DNA of 64,000 bases from positions 1-64,000 of the forward strand of contig DATAXV010000190.1 of NCBI GenBank assembly GCA_036272915.1, read 5' to 3'. Origin of the DNA: DATAXV01 sp036272915 (lineage in GTDB: Bacteria; Chloroflexota; Dormibacteria; Dormibacterales; Dormibacteraceae). How positions within the stretch are numbered: position 1 is the stretch's first letter; the number at the start of each line of letters is the position of its first letter. Positions 8,137 to 20,787 of the stretch are shown in pieces. Position numbers and translations under genes: made by a program. Under the pieces are notes generated by a model that was given only the letters and a program-made list of their open reading frames with translations, had not been told where the DNA came from and did no database searches.

Positions 8137-9669
8137 CTACCGCCCCGTGTCGGCGATGGGCGGGGTCGACGCCATCGCGACGGGCGGACCGAACCACCGC
8201 TCCCGCGCCACGCCAAGGCCGTCGAGGGTACCCGCGGCGGGTGCCCAGCAGACGTAGCCGTCCGGCCGGACCAGCATCCCTGAGGGCAGCTCTGGGTCCC
8301 GCCCGACAGCCCTGACCACGTCGACGCGATCGTCGGGGACGGCGGAGTCGGCGGCGCCACATCCCAGGTCGAGGAGAAGGCCATGGCCGGTGCGCATGAG
8401 CGAGGAGAGGCGGACGGTCCGACCTGACGTCTCCAGGTCCGGGTCGGGGGCGCGGCGGCCGACGAGGTCGGGTGCTCCCTCGGGCACCGGGTACCGGACG
8501 TCCAGGCCCGAGGTCATGCCTGAGAGGTGACGGTTGACATCGGGCATCCGCATCAGGTCGGAGAACAGCTCCCGCAGGGCGGTCACCTCCTCATCGCCGA
8601 TGTTGCGGTTGAGGGCGCTCTGCGCCCGGGTGTTGTGAAGGACGCGGGCGCCGACGGGGTGCCGCTCCTCCTCATAGGTGTCGAGCAGGCCGGCGGGGGC
8701 ACGGCCACGGACCTCGGCGGCGAGCTTCCAGCCCAGGTTGAAGGCGTCCTGGACGCCGAGGTTGAGGCCCTGGCCACCGAGTGGGGAGTGAACGTGGGCG
8801 GCGTCGCCGGCGAGGAAGACCCTTCCCACGCGGTAGCGATCGACCTGGCGGGAGGCGTCGGTGAAGCGGGAGCCGGCCCGCAGCTCGACCAGCTTCAGCT
8901 CCTCTCCGTAGGAGGCTCGCAGCGCCTCCTGGACCTCGGCCTCCTCGACCGGGGCGTCTCGGGCCAGGGAGCTCTGTTCGGGGCCGCCGAACATGAACCG
9001 GTGCAGCCCCGACTCGGCCGGCGCCAGCACCGCCCAGCGGTCGGCCTCGGCGCGGACCCGGTTGCTGAAGTGCCTCGGCTCGCGGCCGACGAGCTCCTCG
9101 GGCCCGGCGACGACCACGTCGGACAGCACCATCGAGTGCGTTCCCGCGCGTCCGGGGAAGCCGACACCGATCAGCCTGCGGGCGGTGCTGTGCCCGCCGT
9201 CGCAGCCGGCCAGCCAGCCGGCCTCGACGGGGCGGCTGCCGGACGGGCCGTCGAGGGTCGCGATCACGCCACCCTCCCCACGCCCGAGGGCGACCAGCTC
9301 CTGCGATCGCAGCACCTCGCCGCCCAGCTCGAGGAACCGCTCCTCGAGGATGTCCTCGAGCCTGGCCTGGGGCACGGCGACCGGCCAGGGATGCCGGGTC
9401 CCCCAGGGTCTGCAGTCGAGCGGGATCGGGAGCGCCGCGAAGTGCGAGCCAAGCTGGCCGGCGTTCAGGGCCTTCCGCTCAGCCGACTCGAAGAGGTCGC
9501 GCATATCGAGGATCTCCGAGGTGCGCGGCTGTAGGCCACCGGCCTTCGACTGGCGACTTCGCCCGCCCAACCGGTCGACGACCATAGCCCGAACTCCTCC
9601 GAGCGCGAGCTCGCAGGCGAGCATCAGGCCGGTCGGGCCAGCACCGACGATGAGCACATCCGCGTCCAT
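8137..9669 (-). CDS. FAD-dependent monooxygenase (aromatic hydroxylase / rifampicin-monooxygenase type)
   Basis: A 510-residue class A flavoprotein hydroxylase. Features: N-terminal ADP-binding DVLIVGAGPTGLMLACEL (about 4-21), the DG motif in CDGGHSTARRLIG near the middle, and the GD motif GRVFLAGDAAHVHSPLGGQG. The C-terminal thioredoxin-like extension is of the PheA/TfdB-RIF-MO type. It would use NAD(P)H and O2 to hydroxylate an aromatic compound or antibiotic; the substrate is unknown. ATG 9669 has a strong aaggagga Shine-Dalgarno. It is divergent from a TetR gene, with a clear palindrome between them, so TetR repression is likely. Confidence 0.85.
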   Translation of the reverse strand: MDADVLIVGAGPTGLMLACELALGGVRAMVVDRLGGRSRQSKAGGLQPRTSEILDMRDLFESAERKALNAGQLGSHFAALPIPLDCRPWGTRHPWPVAVPQARLEDILEERFLELGGEVLRSQELVALGRGEGGVIATLDGPSGSRPVEAGWLAGCDGGHSTARRLIGVGFPGRAGTHSMVLSDVVVAGPEELVGREPRHFSNRVRAEADRWAVLAPAESGLHRFMFGGPEQSSLARDAPVEEAEVQEALRASYGEELKLVELRAGSRFTDASRQVDRYRVGRVFLAGDAAHVHSPLGGQGLNLGVQDAFNLGWKLAAEVRGRAPAGLLDTYEEERHPVGARVLHNTRAQSALNRNIGDEEVTALRELFSDLMRMPDVNRHLSGMTSGLDVRYPVPEGAPDLVGRRAPDPDLETSGRTVRLSSLMRTGHGLLLDLGCGAADSAVPDDRVDVVRAVGRDPELPSGMLVRPDGYVCWAPAAGTLDGLGVARERWFGPPVAMASTPPIADTGR

Positions 9670-9696
9670 CAGTCTCCTCCTTGAACTCATAATTTA

Positions 9697-9711
9697 CTTA
9701 ACTCAGTCAAG
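9697..9711. promoter_or_regulatory. TetR-type operator palindrome
   Basis: Inverted repeat CTTAACT-C-AGTCAAG (6 of 7 arm positions match), positioned between the divergent FAD-monooxygenase and TetR starts. TTGACT-N-AGTCAA-like sites are common operators of TetR-family repressors next to monooxygenase genes, so control of both genes by the TetR protein is inferred. Confidence 0.6.
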
Positions 9712-9732
9712 ATTTTATCCGAGTTCCTAATC

Positions 9733-9738
9733 TACCAT
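9733..9738 (+). promoter_or_regulatory. -10 hexamer TACCAT, leaderless promoter of tetR
   Basis: TACCAT ends 6 nt before the ATG at 9745; there is no Shine-Dalgarno. Confidence 0.45.
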
Positions 9739-9744
9739 TGGTAT

Positions 9745-10389
9745 ATGGGTGAGATCGGCCTGCGCCAGCGGAAGAAGGAGCGGACTCGAAGAGCAATCTC
9801 CGAGGCCGCCATCGCCCTCTTTCTCGAGCGCGGCTACGACAGCGTCTCCGTCGCCGACATCGCCGAGGCGGCCGAGGTCTCGAAGCCGACGTTGTTCAGC
9901 TACTTCCCGACCAAGGGCGACCTCGTCGTCCACCGGTTCGCGGACCACGAGGACGAGCTGGCCCGGGCCGTGCGCGGCCGGCGCAGAGGCGAGACGCCAC
10001 TGGTCGCACTCCGAGGCCAGTTCCTGTCGGCGCTGGAGCACCACGATCCCGCCGCCGGGCTCAACGACGCACCGCCGACCTTCCTCTTCTGCCGGATGCT
10101 GTTCGGGACGCCTAGCCTGGACGGGGACATCGCCCGCCATATCGCCCGAAGCGAGGTGGCCCTGACCGCCGCCCTTCGAGAGGCGGACGGGAACGACCGG
10201 CTGACCACGCGCCTGGCCGCCGTCCAGGTGGTGGCGGTGCGCCGAGTGCTGAGCCTGGACAACTGGCGGGCCATCGAGCGCGGCCGGACCGCGGCTGATG
10301 TCTACCCGGAGGCGGTCACCGCCGCCAACCTCGCCTTCGGCCTCCTCCGCCGGGGCCTCGGCGATCTCGGCCCGCCCGCCGGTGCCTGA
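9745..10389 (+). CDS. TetR/AcrR family repressor
   Basis: A 214-residue regulator with an N-terminal helix-turn-helix: RQRKKERTRRAISEAAIALF, then YDSVSVADIAEAAEVSKPTLFSYFPTKGDL (about 32-61). The C-terminal domain is alpha helical and should bind the inducer. Divergent from the FAD monooxygenase, whose expression it probably represses through the palindrome at 9697-9711. The HIT protein gene starts 14 nt downstream and may be cotranscribed. Confidence 0.88.
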   Translation: MGEIGLRQRKKERTRRAISEAAIALFLERGYDSVSVADIAEAAEVSKPTLFSYFPTKGDLVVHRFADHEDELARAVRGRRRGETPLVALRGQFLSALEHHDPAAGLNDAPPTFLFCRMLFGTPSLDGDIARHIARSEVALTAALREADGNDRLTTRLAAVQVVAVRRVLSLDNWRAIERGRTAADVYPEAVTAANLAFGLLRRGLGDLGPPAGA

Positions 10390-10403
10390 GGCAGGCTCGT
10401 CGG

Positions 10404-10880
10404 ATGCCCACCGACGCCTCCAGGCCCGAACGGTGCCGAACCTGCGGCATCCTCGGCGCCATCGACACCGCTCCGGTCTCCGAGCGGATCTACTGGGACG
10501 GGACCTGGCGGATCACCCACGCCCTGGACAGCGCTCTGCCGGGATGGCTCGTCGTCATCCCCGCCCGCCACGTCCTCTCACTCGGCGACCTGAACGGCGC
10601 CGAGGCGGCATCCCTGGGTCCGCTCCTGACGGCCGCTTCCAGAGCCCTCGTCTCCGTCACCGGTTCCGCCAAGACCTATCTCGCCTCCTTCGCCGAGAAG
10701 GAGGGATTCACGCACCTTCACATCCACCTGATCCCGCGCCACGCCAACCTCGAGCCGGGCCGGCGCGGCCCCGGCATCTTCGGGTACCTGGACAGGCCGG
10801 CTGCGGAGCAGGTGCCGGCCGCGGAGCGTGAGCGGCTGGCTCTCGCCCTCCGCGACGCAATGCAACCCTGTCTCATTTAA
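10404..10880 (+). CDS. HIT family protein (nucleotide phosphate hydrolase/transferase)
   Basis: A 158-residue histidine-triad protein. The catalytic signature FTHLHIHLIPRH gives His104, His106 and His108; Cys11 and Cys14 at the N-terminus together with later His residues could hold zinc. HIT proteins hydrolyse nucleoside phosphoramidates or dinucleoside polyphosphates; the substrate is unknown. Follows the TetR gene by 14 nt. Confidence 0.85.
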   Translation: MPTDASRPERCRTCGILGAIDTAPVSERIYWDGTWRITHALDSALPGWLVVIPARHVLSLGDLNGAEAASLGPLLTAASRALVSVTGSAKTYLASFAEKEGFTHLHIHLIPRHANLEPGRRGPGIFGYLDRPAAEQVPAAERERLALALRDAMQPCLI

Positions 10881-11021
10881 CGAAGCACCTGTGCCGGCGC
10901 CGCCTCCTCAATGGATACGCGGTGCGCGAGCCATTCCGAAAGATTGAGGTCATGGCATGGTCGGGGGCACCGGAGGGTCGCGAAGCGACCGCGCGGAGGT
11001 GGCCGGAGCCTCGAGAGTGCT

Positions 11022-11027
11022 TAGATT
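11022..11027 (+). promoter_or_regulatory. -10 hexamer TAGATT, leaderless promoter
   Basis: TAGATT ends 7 nt upstream of the ATG at 11035, with no Shine-Dalgarno. Confidence 0.45.
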
Positions 11028-11034
11028 TCGCCCT

Positions 11035-12588
11035 ATGGCCGAGACGATGGTGGGCGTCAACGGGGTGGACCTCTGCGTGGACACGTTCGGTGAAGCCGGA
11101 GCGCCACCGATCCTGCTCATCGCCGGCGCCTCCGAGTCGATGGACGGGTGGGATCCAGAGCTGTGCCGGCTCCTTGCGGATGACGGCAGGTTCGTCATCC
11201 GGTACGACCACCGCGACACCGGCCGCTCCACGAGCTGGCCGCCCGGAAGACCCGGATACTCGGGTTCCGACCTGATCGCCGACGCCGCCGGCCTGATCGA
11301 TGCGCTGGCGGGCGGTCGCGCCCACGTGGCGGGACTCTCGATGGGCGGCGGCATCGCCCAGCGTATGGCCGTCGAGCATCCGGAGCGAGTGACGCCGCTG
11401 ACGCTGATCGCGACCAGCCCGGGGCCTGGCGATGATCTGCCTCCGATCGCCGAACGGCTGAGGGCCGCCCTCGCGTCGCCGCAGCCCGATCCGGACTGGG
11501 ATGACCCGGAGGCGGTCGTCGAGAGCATCGTCGTCGGCTACCGGCCGTTTGCCGGGCCGGGTTGCTTCGACCAGACCGCGGTGCGCGCCGCGGCGCGCCG
11601 GATGGTCGCACGCACGCCCAACCGGGGTGCCAGCGCGGGCAACCACTGGCTGCTGGAGGGAGGCGGAGACGCGCGCTCCCGGCTGGGCGGGGTGAGAGCG
11701 CCGGCACTCGTCGTCCACGGATCGGAGGACCCGTTCTTCCCGCCACGGCACGGGGAGGCGCTGGCCCGCGAGATCCCGGACGCCGACCTGCTCCTGCTCG
11801 ATGGCGTCGGCCATCAGGCCCCTCCCCGCTCGACCTGGCCCGTGGTCGTGCCGGCCATCCTGCGCCACACCGATCACCGCGTCCGGTTCGCCGACGTGCT
11901 TGAAAGCGAGACGCGCGCCCACGACGAGCGATTCCGCACCGCCGCCCGTGTGGGGCCGCGCGACCGGGTGCTCGACATCGGCTGCGGCAGCGGCGGTTCG
12001 ACGCGCGACGCGGCCAGGATGGCCGGGGAGGGCAGCGTGCTGGGGGTTGACGTCTCCGCGACGGCCTTGGAGGAGGCACGCCGGCTCAGCACTGCTGAGG
12101 GCCTCTGCATCAGCCGCTTCGGATCGATGTTCTTCGCCCACAAGGAGGCCGCCTTCACGAACATCGCACGCGCCCTCCGCCCGGATGCCCGCCTCGTGCT
12201 GCTCGTCTGGCAGAGCCGGGAGCGCAACGAGTCGTGGGGCGTGGTCCGCCTGGCGCTGGGCGCCACGGTCTCGAGCGTGGATCCAGCCGGCAGGGACGCG
12301 TTCTCCCTCGGCGACCAGGCCACGGCGGAACGGATCCTCACCTCCGCCGGCTTCGCCCACGTCGCCTTCGAGGATGTCCACGCACCGGTCTGCTACGGCC
12401 CTGACGCCGCCACCGCGTGCGAGTTCGCCCTCGGGTTCAGCGACGCGAGGGAGGCGCTCGCCTCACTCGACCCGGTCGAGCGCGATCCCGCCCGCGAGCG
12501 GCTGCGGGCCATGCTCGCCGACCACGAGACGGAGAGAGGCGTCGTCCTCGACGGCCGCACCGGGATCATCACCGCCCGCCGGCGGTGA
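11035..12588 (+). CDS. Alpha/beta-hydrolase fused to a SAM methyltransferase with an internal gap
   Basis: One uninterrupted 517-codon frame encodes two domains. Residues 1 to about 280 are an alpha/beta hydrolase: oxyanion region LLIAGASESMDGWD, nucleophile Ser102 in AGLSMGGG, acid in VHGSEDPFFP and His in DGVGHQAPP. Residues from about 285 are a class I methyltransferase: FADVLESETRAHDERF, then SAM-binding LDIGCGSGGSTRDAAR at about 313. At about residue 357 the sequence jumps from ARRLSTAEGL directly to CISRFGSMFF, where relatives carry some 20-25 residues (motifs II and IV, contacting adenine and substrate). The methyltransferase half may therefore be inactive. No other gene appears cotranscribed; function unknown. 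Confidence 0.75.
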   Translation: MAETMVGVNGVDLCVDTFGEAGAPPILLIAGASESMDGWDPELCRLLADDGRFVIRYDHRDTGRSTSWPPGRPGYSGSDLIADAAGLIDALAGGRAHVAGLSMGGGIAQRMAVEHPERVTPLTLIATSPGPGDDLPPIAERLRAALASPQPDPDWDDPEAVVESIVVGYRPFAGPGCFDQTAVRAAARRMVARTPNRGASAGNHWLLEGGGDARSRLGGVRAPALVVHGSEDPFFPPRHGEALAREIPDADLLLLDGVGHQAPPRSTWPVVVPAILRHTDHRVRFADVLESETRAHDERFRTAARVGPRDRVLDIGCGSGGSTRDAARMAGEGSVLGVDVSATALEEARRLSTAEGLCISRFGSMFFAHKEAAFTNIARALRPDARLVLLVWQSRERNESWGVVRLALGATVSSVDPAGRDAFSLGDQATAERILTSAGFAHVAFEDVHAPVCYGPDAATACEFALGFSDAREALASLDPVERDPARERLRAMLADHETERGVVLDGRTGIITARRR

Positions 12589-12609
12589 ATCCGCCGCAGG
12601 TCGACTTGC

Positions 12610-12615
12610 GAGAAT
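12610..12615 (+). promoter_or_regulatory. Possible -10 hexamer GAGAAT before GTG start
   Basis: GAGAAT lies 6 nt before GTG 12622, a weaker case of the leaderless geometry seen elsewhere in the window. Confidence 0.3.
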
Positions 12616-12621
12616 CACGGT

Positions 12622-13203
12622 GTGGTTCCTCAGAACATCCATGACTTCTTTCTCGCCAGCGGAGGCCTGGCCGGCACGCTGATCGGGCTGCTGTTCGTGA
12701 CCATCTCGGTGTCCTCGTCACGGCTCAGTCGTGCAAAGGGGGACGCGCAGCTCCACCGCATACGGGCGTCGGCGGCGCTGGCGTCGTTCACCAACGCGCT
12801 GGGCGTCTCCCTCTTCGCCCTGATTCCCGGGGACAAGATCGGGCCGACCGCGGTCATCGTCGGGCTTCTTGGGCTCAGCTTCGTGCTGGCCTCGCTGCTC
12901 TCGCTGATCCGCCTGCGCCAGCTGCGGTGGGGCACGGTGCGTGACGCCGTGTTCCTGCTCGGGCTGGCGGCCACCTTCGTCATCCAGCTGATCGAGGGAG
13001 CGGCGATCGTCCTCCACCCCAGCAACTCCGGCGCGGTGAACACCATCGCGATCCTGGTCGTCGTCAGCTTCCTGATCGGGACCTCGCGTGCGTGGGAACT
13101 GATCGGCGGGCCCTCGATCGGCCTCACCCAAGAGGTGACGGCGCTGGTCACGGGTCACGGACACCGGACGGACACGCCCACGGACGGCAAGCCAGGCGCA
13201 TAG
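12622..13203 (+). CDS. Polytopic membrane protein, unknown function
   Basis: A 193-residue protein with about five hydrophobic segments: FFLASGGLAGTLIGLLFVTI near 9-28, FTNALGVSLFALI, VIVGLLGLSFVLASLLSLI, VFLLGLAATFVIQLI and NTIAILVVVSFLIG. The first loop contains basic residues (SRLSRAKGDAQLHRIR). I do not recognise the family. Start GTG 12622 was taken because it precedes the first membrane helix closely. It converges on pyrD with a palindrome between them. Confidence 0.65.
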   Translation: MVPQNIHDFFLASGGLAGTLIGLLFVTISVSSSRLSRAKGDAQLHRIRASAALASFTNALGVSLFALIPGDKIGPTAVIVGLLGLSFVLASLLSLIRLRQLRWGTVRDAVFLLGLAATFVIQLIEGAAIVLHPSNSGAVNTIAILVVVSFLIGTSRAWELIGGPSIGLTQEVTALVTGHGHRTDTPTDGKPGA

Positions 13204-13243
13204 GGTCTGGCAGCGGTCTCGAGACGATGCCGGCGACACGCGG

Positions 13244-13259
13244 CGGTTGACGTCAACCG
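13244..13259. repeat. Perfect 16-bp palindrome between convergent genes
   Basis: CGGTTGACGTCAACCG reads the same on both strands without a loop. It lies 7 nt beyond the pyrD stop (minus strand) and 41 nt beyond the membrane-protein stop. No T-run follows, so a classical terminator is unlikely; it may be a protein-binding site. Confidence 0.5.
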
Positions 13260-13265
13260 GCCGCA

Positions 13266-14189
13266 TCAGGTGGCCGGGGCCGCCTCCGACTCCGGCTCGA
13301 CCAGCCGCGGAAGAGCGTCCAGATCCTCGTATCCGTTGTCGCTGACGTACCGTTCGATCCCCTCGACCACGCTCTCGATCGCCCTCGGCTCGGCGAAGGT
13401 GGCGGTGCCGACCTGGACCGCCCGGCAGCCGGCGATGAGGAACTCCAGCGCGTCCGAGGCGGTGGTGATGCCGCCGATGCCGACGACCGGGATCCTGACC
13501 GCCTTCGCCGCCTGGTGGGCGAGGTGCACGGCCATGGGCCGGATCGCCGGACCCGACAGCCCGCCGGTGCCGAAGGCGATCCGGGGGCGGCGTGTGTGGA
13601 GATCGATCGACATCCCGACAAAGGTGTTGACGGCACAGAGCGCGTCGGCGCCCGCGTCCTCGCAGGCCCGGGCGATCTCCGCGATGTCGGTCACCGCCGG
13701 CGTCAGCTTGACCCAGACCGGGAGCGCGGTCCGGCGGCGGACGGCTCCGGTCACCGCCGCGGCGAGGCGGGCGTCCTTCCCGAAGAGCATGCCTCCCTGG
13801 CTGACGTTCGGGCAGGAGATGTTGACCTCGAGACCGGCCACGCCGGGGGCGCCGTCGAGCCGGGCCGCCAGCTCGCCGTACTCGTCGACGGTCTCGGCGT
13901 TGATGTTGACCAGCACCGGGAAGTCCCATTCCGCCCACTGCGGCGAGTAGTCGCGGAGCAGCGCGTCCACCCCGGGGCCCTGCAACCCGATCGCGTTGAG
14001 CATGCCCGAGGGTGTCTCCACGATGCGCACCGGAGGCGTGCCCGGCCGCGGGTGCAGGAAGATCCCCTTGGAGACCATGCCACCGAGGCGGCTCCGGTCG
14101 AGCAGCGGCACCTCGGTCCCGTAGCCGAACGTTCCCGAAGCCGCCATCACCGGGGTCCTCAACTGGACGCGGCCGACCTCCAGCGTCAT
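13266..14189 (-). CDS. pyrD: Dihydroorotate dehydrogenase, class 1B catalytic subunit
   Basis: A 307-residue FMN TIM barrel that oxidises dihydroorotate to orotate. It begins MTLEVGRVQLRTPVMAASGTFGYG and carries NISCPN with the class 1B active-site Cys/Asn region (LEVNISCPNVSQGG), VWVKLTPAVTD and the FMN phosphate site GIGGITTASDALEFL and GCRAVQVGTA. The ATG overlaps the pyrK stop (ATGA), as expected for the PyrD/PyrK heterotetramer that passes electrons to NAD. It is the last gene of the pyr operon here; pyrF and pyrE do not follow. Confidence 0.95.
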   Translation of the reverse strand: MTLEVGRVQLRTPVMAASGTFGYGTEVPLLDRSRLGGMVSKGIFLHPRPGTPPVRIVETPSGMLNAIGLQGPGVDALLRDYSPQWAEWDFPVLVNINAETVDEYGELAARLDGAPGVAGLEVNISCPNVSQGGMLFGKDARLAAAVTGAVRRRTALPVWVKLTPAVTDIAEIARACEDAGADALCAVNTFVGMSIDLHTRRPRIAFGTGGLSGPAIRPMAVHLAHQAAKAVRIPVVGIGGITTASDALEFLIAGCRAVQVGTATFAEPRAIESVVEGIERYVSDNGYEDLDALPRLVEPESEAAPAT

Positions 14190-14942
14190 CGGGATGCGAC
14201 CTCGTAGTGGAGGTGTCCGGGGAGGGCCGCCCAGCGGATCGAGCCCGCCTCGTAGACGGGGCCCTCGGTACACGCCCGGTCGTAGCCACCCCGAGCCCGG
14301 GGCACCGCGCACCCGAGGCAGACCCCGGTGCCGCAACCCATGTAGGTCTCGATCGCGACCTGGGCGGTCGGCCAGCGCCCCGCCAGTGCGGCCAGCATCG
14401 GGTTGGGGCCGCAGGCGAGAACCTGGGGCACGTCGGCCGGCGTGGCGTCGACGACCGAGCCGCGCAGCCCCCTGGAGCCGTCGTCGGTCGCCCAGCGCAC
14501 CTCGTCCCCGGTCCACTCCTGGCAGAGGTCGTCGGCGGTGCGCGCGCCGTGGACCCAGCAGACACGCAGTCCGGCGGCAGCGGCGTCGCGTGCCGCCAGC
14601 GGCATCGGCGCCACGCCCAGCCCGCCCGAGACCAGGGCCACCTCCTTCCAGGCGGGATCGAAGGTGAAGCCGCGCCCCAGCGGACCGAGCATGGAGAGGG
14701 TGTCGCCGGGAGTGAGGTCGAGCAGCTGTCGCGTGCCCTCGCCCACCGCCTTGAGGACGACCTCCACGGTCTCGCCGTCGACCCGGTAGACGGAGAAGGG
14801 CCGCCGGAGCAGTGGTCCCGGGCGCAGCAGCAGGTTGACGAACTGGCCCGCCGTCACCTCGGCCGCGATCTCGGGGGACTGGAAGCCCAGGACCCACATC
14901 TCCGCGGTCAGGCGCCGCCGCCTCAGCAGCGGGGCCGTGACG

Positions 14943-14950
<8 letters not shown>
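14186..14950 (-). CDS. pyrK: Dihydroorotate dehydrogenase electron-transfer subunit PyrK
   Basis: A 254-residue FAD/[2Fe-2S] reductase subunit. FAD-binding RRPFSVYR lies near residues 49-56, the NAD-binding VSGGLGVAPM near 108-117, and the C-terminal cluster ligands in CGTGVCLGCAVP plus a further Cys at RACTEGP. It couples PyrD to NAD reduction. Starts 8 bp inside the end of carAB and overlaps pyrD by 4 bp. Confidence 0.93.
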
Positions 14951-19230
<4,280 letters not shown>

Positions 19231-19241
<11 letters not shown>

Positions 19242-19773
19242 GGATCACGGCTCCATCGACTCCTTCGACCTCGTCCAGGCAGACCTCGACCTGCTCCTGC
19301 TCGGAGGTGGGCACGTTCTTGCCCACGTAGTCGGGCCGGATCGGCAGCTCCCGATGGCCCCGGTCGATGAGGACGGCGAGCTCGATGGCGCGGGGGCGGC
19401 CGTGCTCGATGAGGGCGTCCATCGCCGCGCGGACCGTCCGCCCGTGGTGGATGACGTCGTCGATCAGCACCACCTTCAGGCCGGCGATGTCGGGCACCTG
19501 GCTGAGATCGCGCCCTGTCCCCCGGGGCCGATCGTCGCGGTGGCCGGAGATGTCGATCGTCCCCACCGGCACGTCCACCCCCTCCAGCTCGCTCAGCTTG
19601 CCGCCAAGCCGCCGGGCGAGGACGTCGCCCTTGGAGATGATGCCGATCAGGACGAGCCCCTTCACACCGTGGTTGCGCTCGACGATCTCGTGGGCGATGC
19701 GGGTCAGGGAGCGGCGCATGCTGTCGGCGTCCATCACCGTCGCCTTGATCTGGCTGGCGGCGAGAGCACTCAC
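19231..19773 (-). CDS. pyrR: PyrR: RNA-binding regulator / uracil phosphoribosyltransferase
   Basis: A 180-residue PyrR. The phosphoribosyltransferase PRPP motif is VVLIDDVIHHGRTVRAAMDAL, and the family sequence LIGIISKGDVLARRL lies near 42-56. With UMP bound, PyrR binds a specific hairpin in pyr mRNA and lowers expression; such a hairpin is present upstream of pyrB at 20738-20755. It is second in the operon (after pyrB) with ATGA overlap to pyrB and an 11-bp overlap with carAB. Confidence 0.95.
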
Positions 19774-20723
19774 GAGAGCACCAGGTCGAGAAGCGCCATG
19801 CGGATGTACATCCCGTTCTTGGCCTGGCGGAAGTAGGCGGCGCGGGGATCGGCGTCGACCGCCGGGTCGATCTCGTCGACGCGGGGCAGCGGGTGCATGA
19901 CGATGGCGTCCCGACGCAGCAGGCGCATCGCCGCCGGGTCGATCACGTAGACGCCCCTGATGGCAAGGTAGTCGGCCTCGGAGTCGAAGCGTTCCTTCTG
20001 GATCCTGGTCTGGTAGACGACGTCGACCTGGGGCAGCACCGCCTCCAGGTCGCGGCTCTCCGACCAGCGCACGCCGCGGGCGGTGAGATGGTCCTTGATG
20101 TCCTGGCGCATCGCCACCCGCTCGGGGGCGACGAAGTGGATCGTCACGTCGTCGAACTCACTGAGCAGGTTGGCCAGGGAGCGCACCGTACGGCCGTTGG
20201 CGAGGTCGCCGACCATGGCCACGCTGACCCCGTCGATGCGCCCCACCTCCTCGCGGATGGTGAACAGGTCGAGCAGCGCCTGGGTGGGATGCTCGCCCCT
20301 GCCGTCGCCGCCGTTGATGACGGGCACGTCACTGACCGCGGCGGCGCGCCGGGCGGCGCCCTCCTCGTGATGGCGGAGGACGATCACGTCGGCGTAGCCG
20401 GAGACGATTCGGATCGTGTCCTCAAGCGTCTCCCCCTTGGAGGCGCTGGAGAACTCCTTGGCGTTGTCGGTGCCCATCACCCGACCGCCGAGGCGGAGCA
20501 TCGCGGCCTCGAAGGAGAGACGCGTGCGGGTCGAGGGCTCGTAGAAGAGCGCGGCCATGACCTGGCTCTGGAGCCGGCCCGCGGCCCGATGGGGATCCGA
20601 GCGCAGGTCTACCGCGCGGACAAAGATCTCCTCGAGGAGCGGACGGTCGAACTGGCGGGCCTCGACCACATGGCGCAGCCGCTGCCGGCCGGGCGCGGCC
20701 GCGGTGTTATCCGTGGTTACCAA
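19770..20723 (-). CDS. pyrB: Aspartate carbamoyltransferase catalytic subunit
   Basis: A 317-residue enzyme joining carbamoyl phosphate and aspartate. Carbamoyl-phosphate loop FYEPSTRTRLSFEAAM, GGDGRGEHPTQALLDL and MVGDLANGRTVRSLANLL are all present. The start is TTG 20723: it follows a strong AAGGAGG with 6-nt spacing and gives the usual length, while the longer frame upstream lacks homology. No regulatory pyrI is present. First gene of the operon; its ribosome binding site adjoins the PyrR-binding hairpin. Confidence 0.93.
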   Translation of the reverse strand: MVTTDNTAAAPGRQRLRHVVEARQFDRPLLEEIFVRAVDLRSDPHRAAGRLQSQVMAALFYEPSTRTRLSFEAAMLRLGGRVMGTDNAKEFSSASKGETLEDTIRIVSGYADVIVLRHHEEGAARRAAAVSDVPVINGGDGRGEHPTQALLDLFTIREEVGRIDGVSVAMVGDLANGRTVRSLANLLSEFDDVTIHFVAPERVAMRQDIKDHLTARGVRWSESRDLEAVLPQVDVVYQTRIQKERFDSEADYLAIRGVYVIDPAAMRLLRRDAIVMHPLPRVDEIDPAVDADPRAAYFRQAKNGMYIRMALLDLVLS

Positions 20724-20729
20724 GAAGGA

Positions 20730-20755
20730 CCTCCTTCCCGGCCTCTCTGGACCGG
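20730..20755 (-). promoter_or_regulatory. PyrR-binding hairpin next to the pyrB Shine-Dalgarno
   Basis: On the minus strand the mRNA reads CCGG-TCCAGAGAGG-CCGG (20755 to 20738), one nucleotide before the AAGGAGG ribosome binding site (20736-20730). TCCAGAGAGG matches the conserved loop of Bacillus-type PyrR binding sites (UCCAGMGAGGCU), and the flanking CCGG arms can form a stem. With no terminator or antiterminator in the roughly 50-nt leader, the arrangement suggests that PyrR-UMP stabilises the hairpin and hides the ribosome binding site, as reported for mycobacterial pyr genes. Confidence 0.75.
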
Positions 20756-20781
20756 ACTTAAAGGATCGTCGTCGTCGGAGG

Positions 20782-20787
20782 ATTCTA
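20782..20787 (-). promoter_or_regulatory. -10 hexamer TAGAAT of the pyr operon promoter
   Basis: TAGAAT about 58 nt upstream of the pyrB TTG would start a leader of about 50 nt that contains the PyrR hairpin. No convincing -35 is visible. Confidence 0.45.

Noticed and set aside
10976..10990. GGTCGC-gaa-GCGACC inverted repeat downstream of the HIT gene
   Set aside because: Only 6-bp arms and no T-run; common by chance in DNA of this composition.
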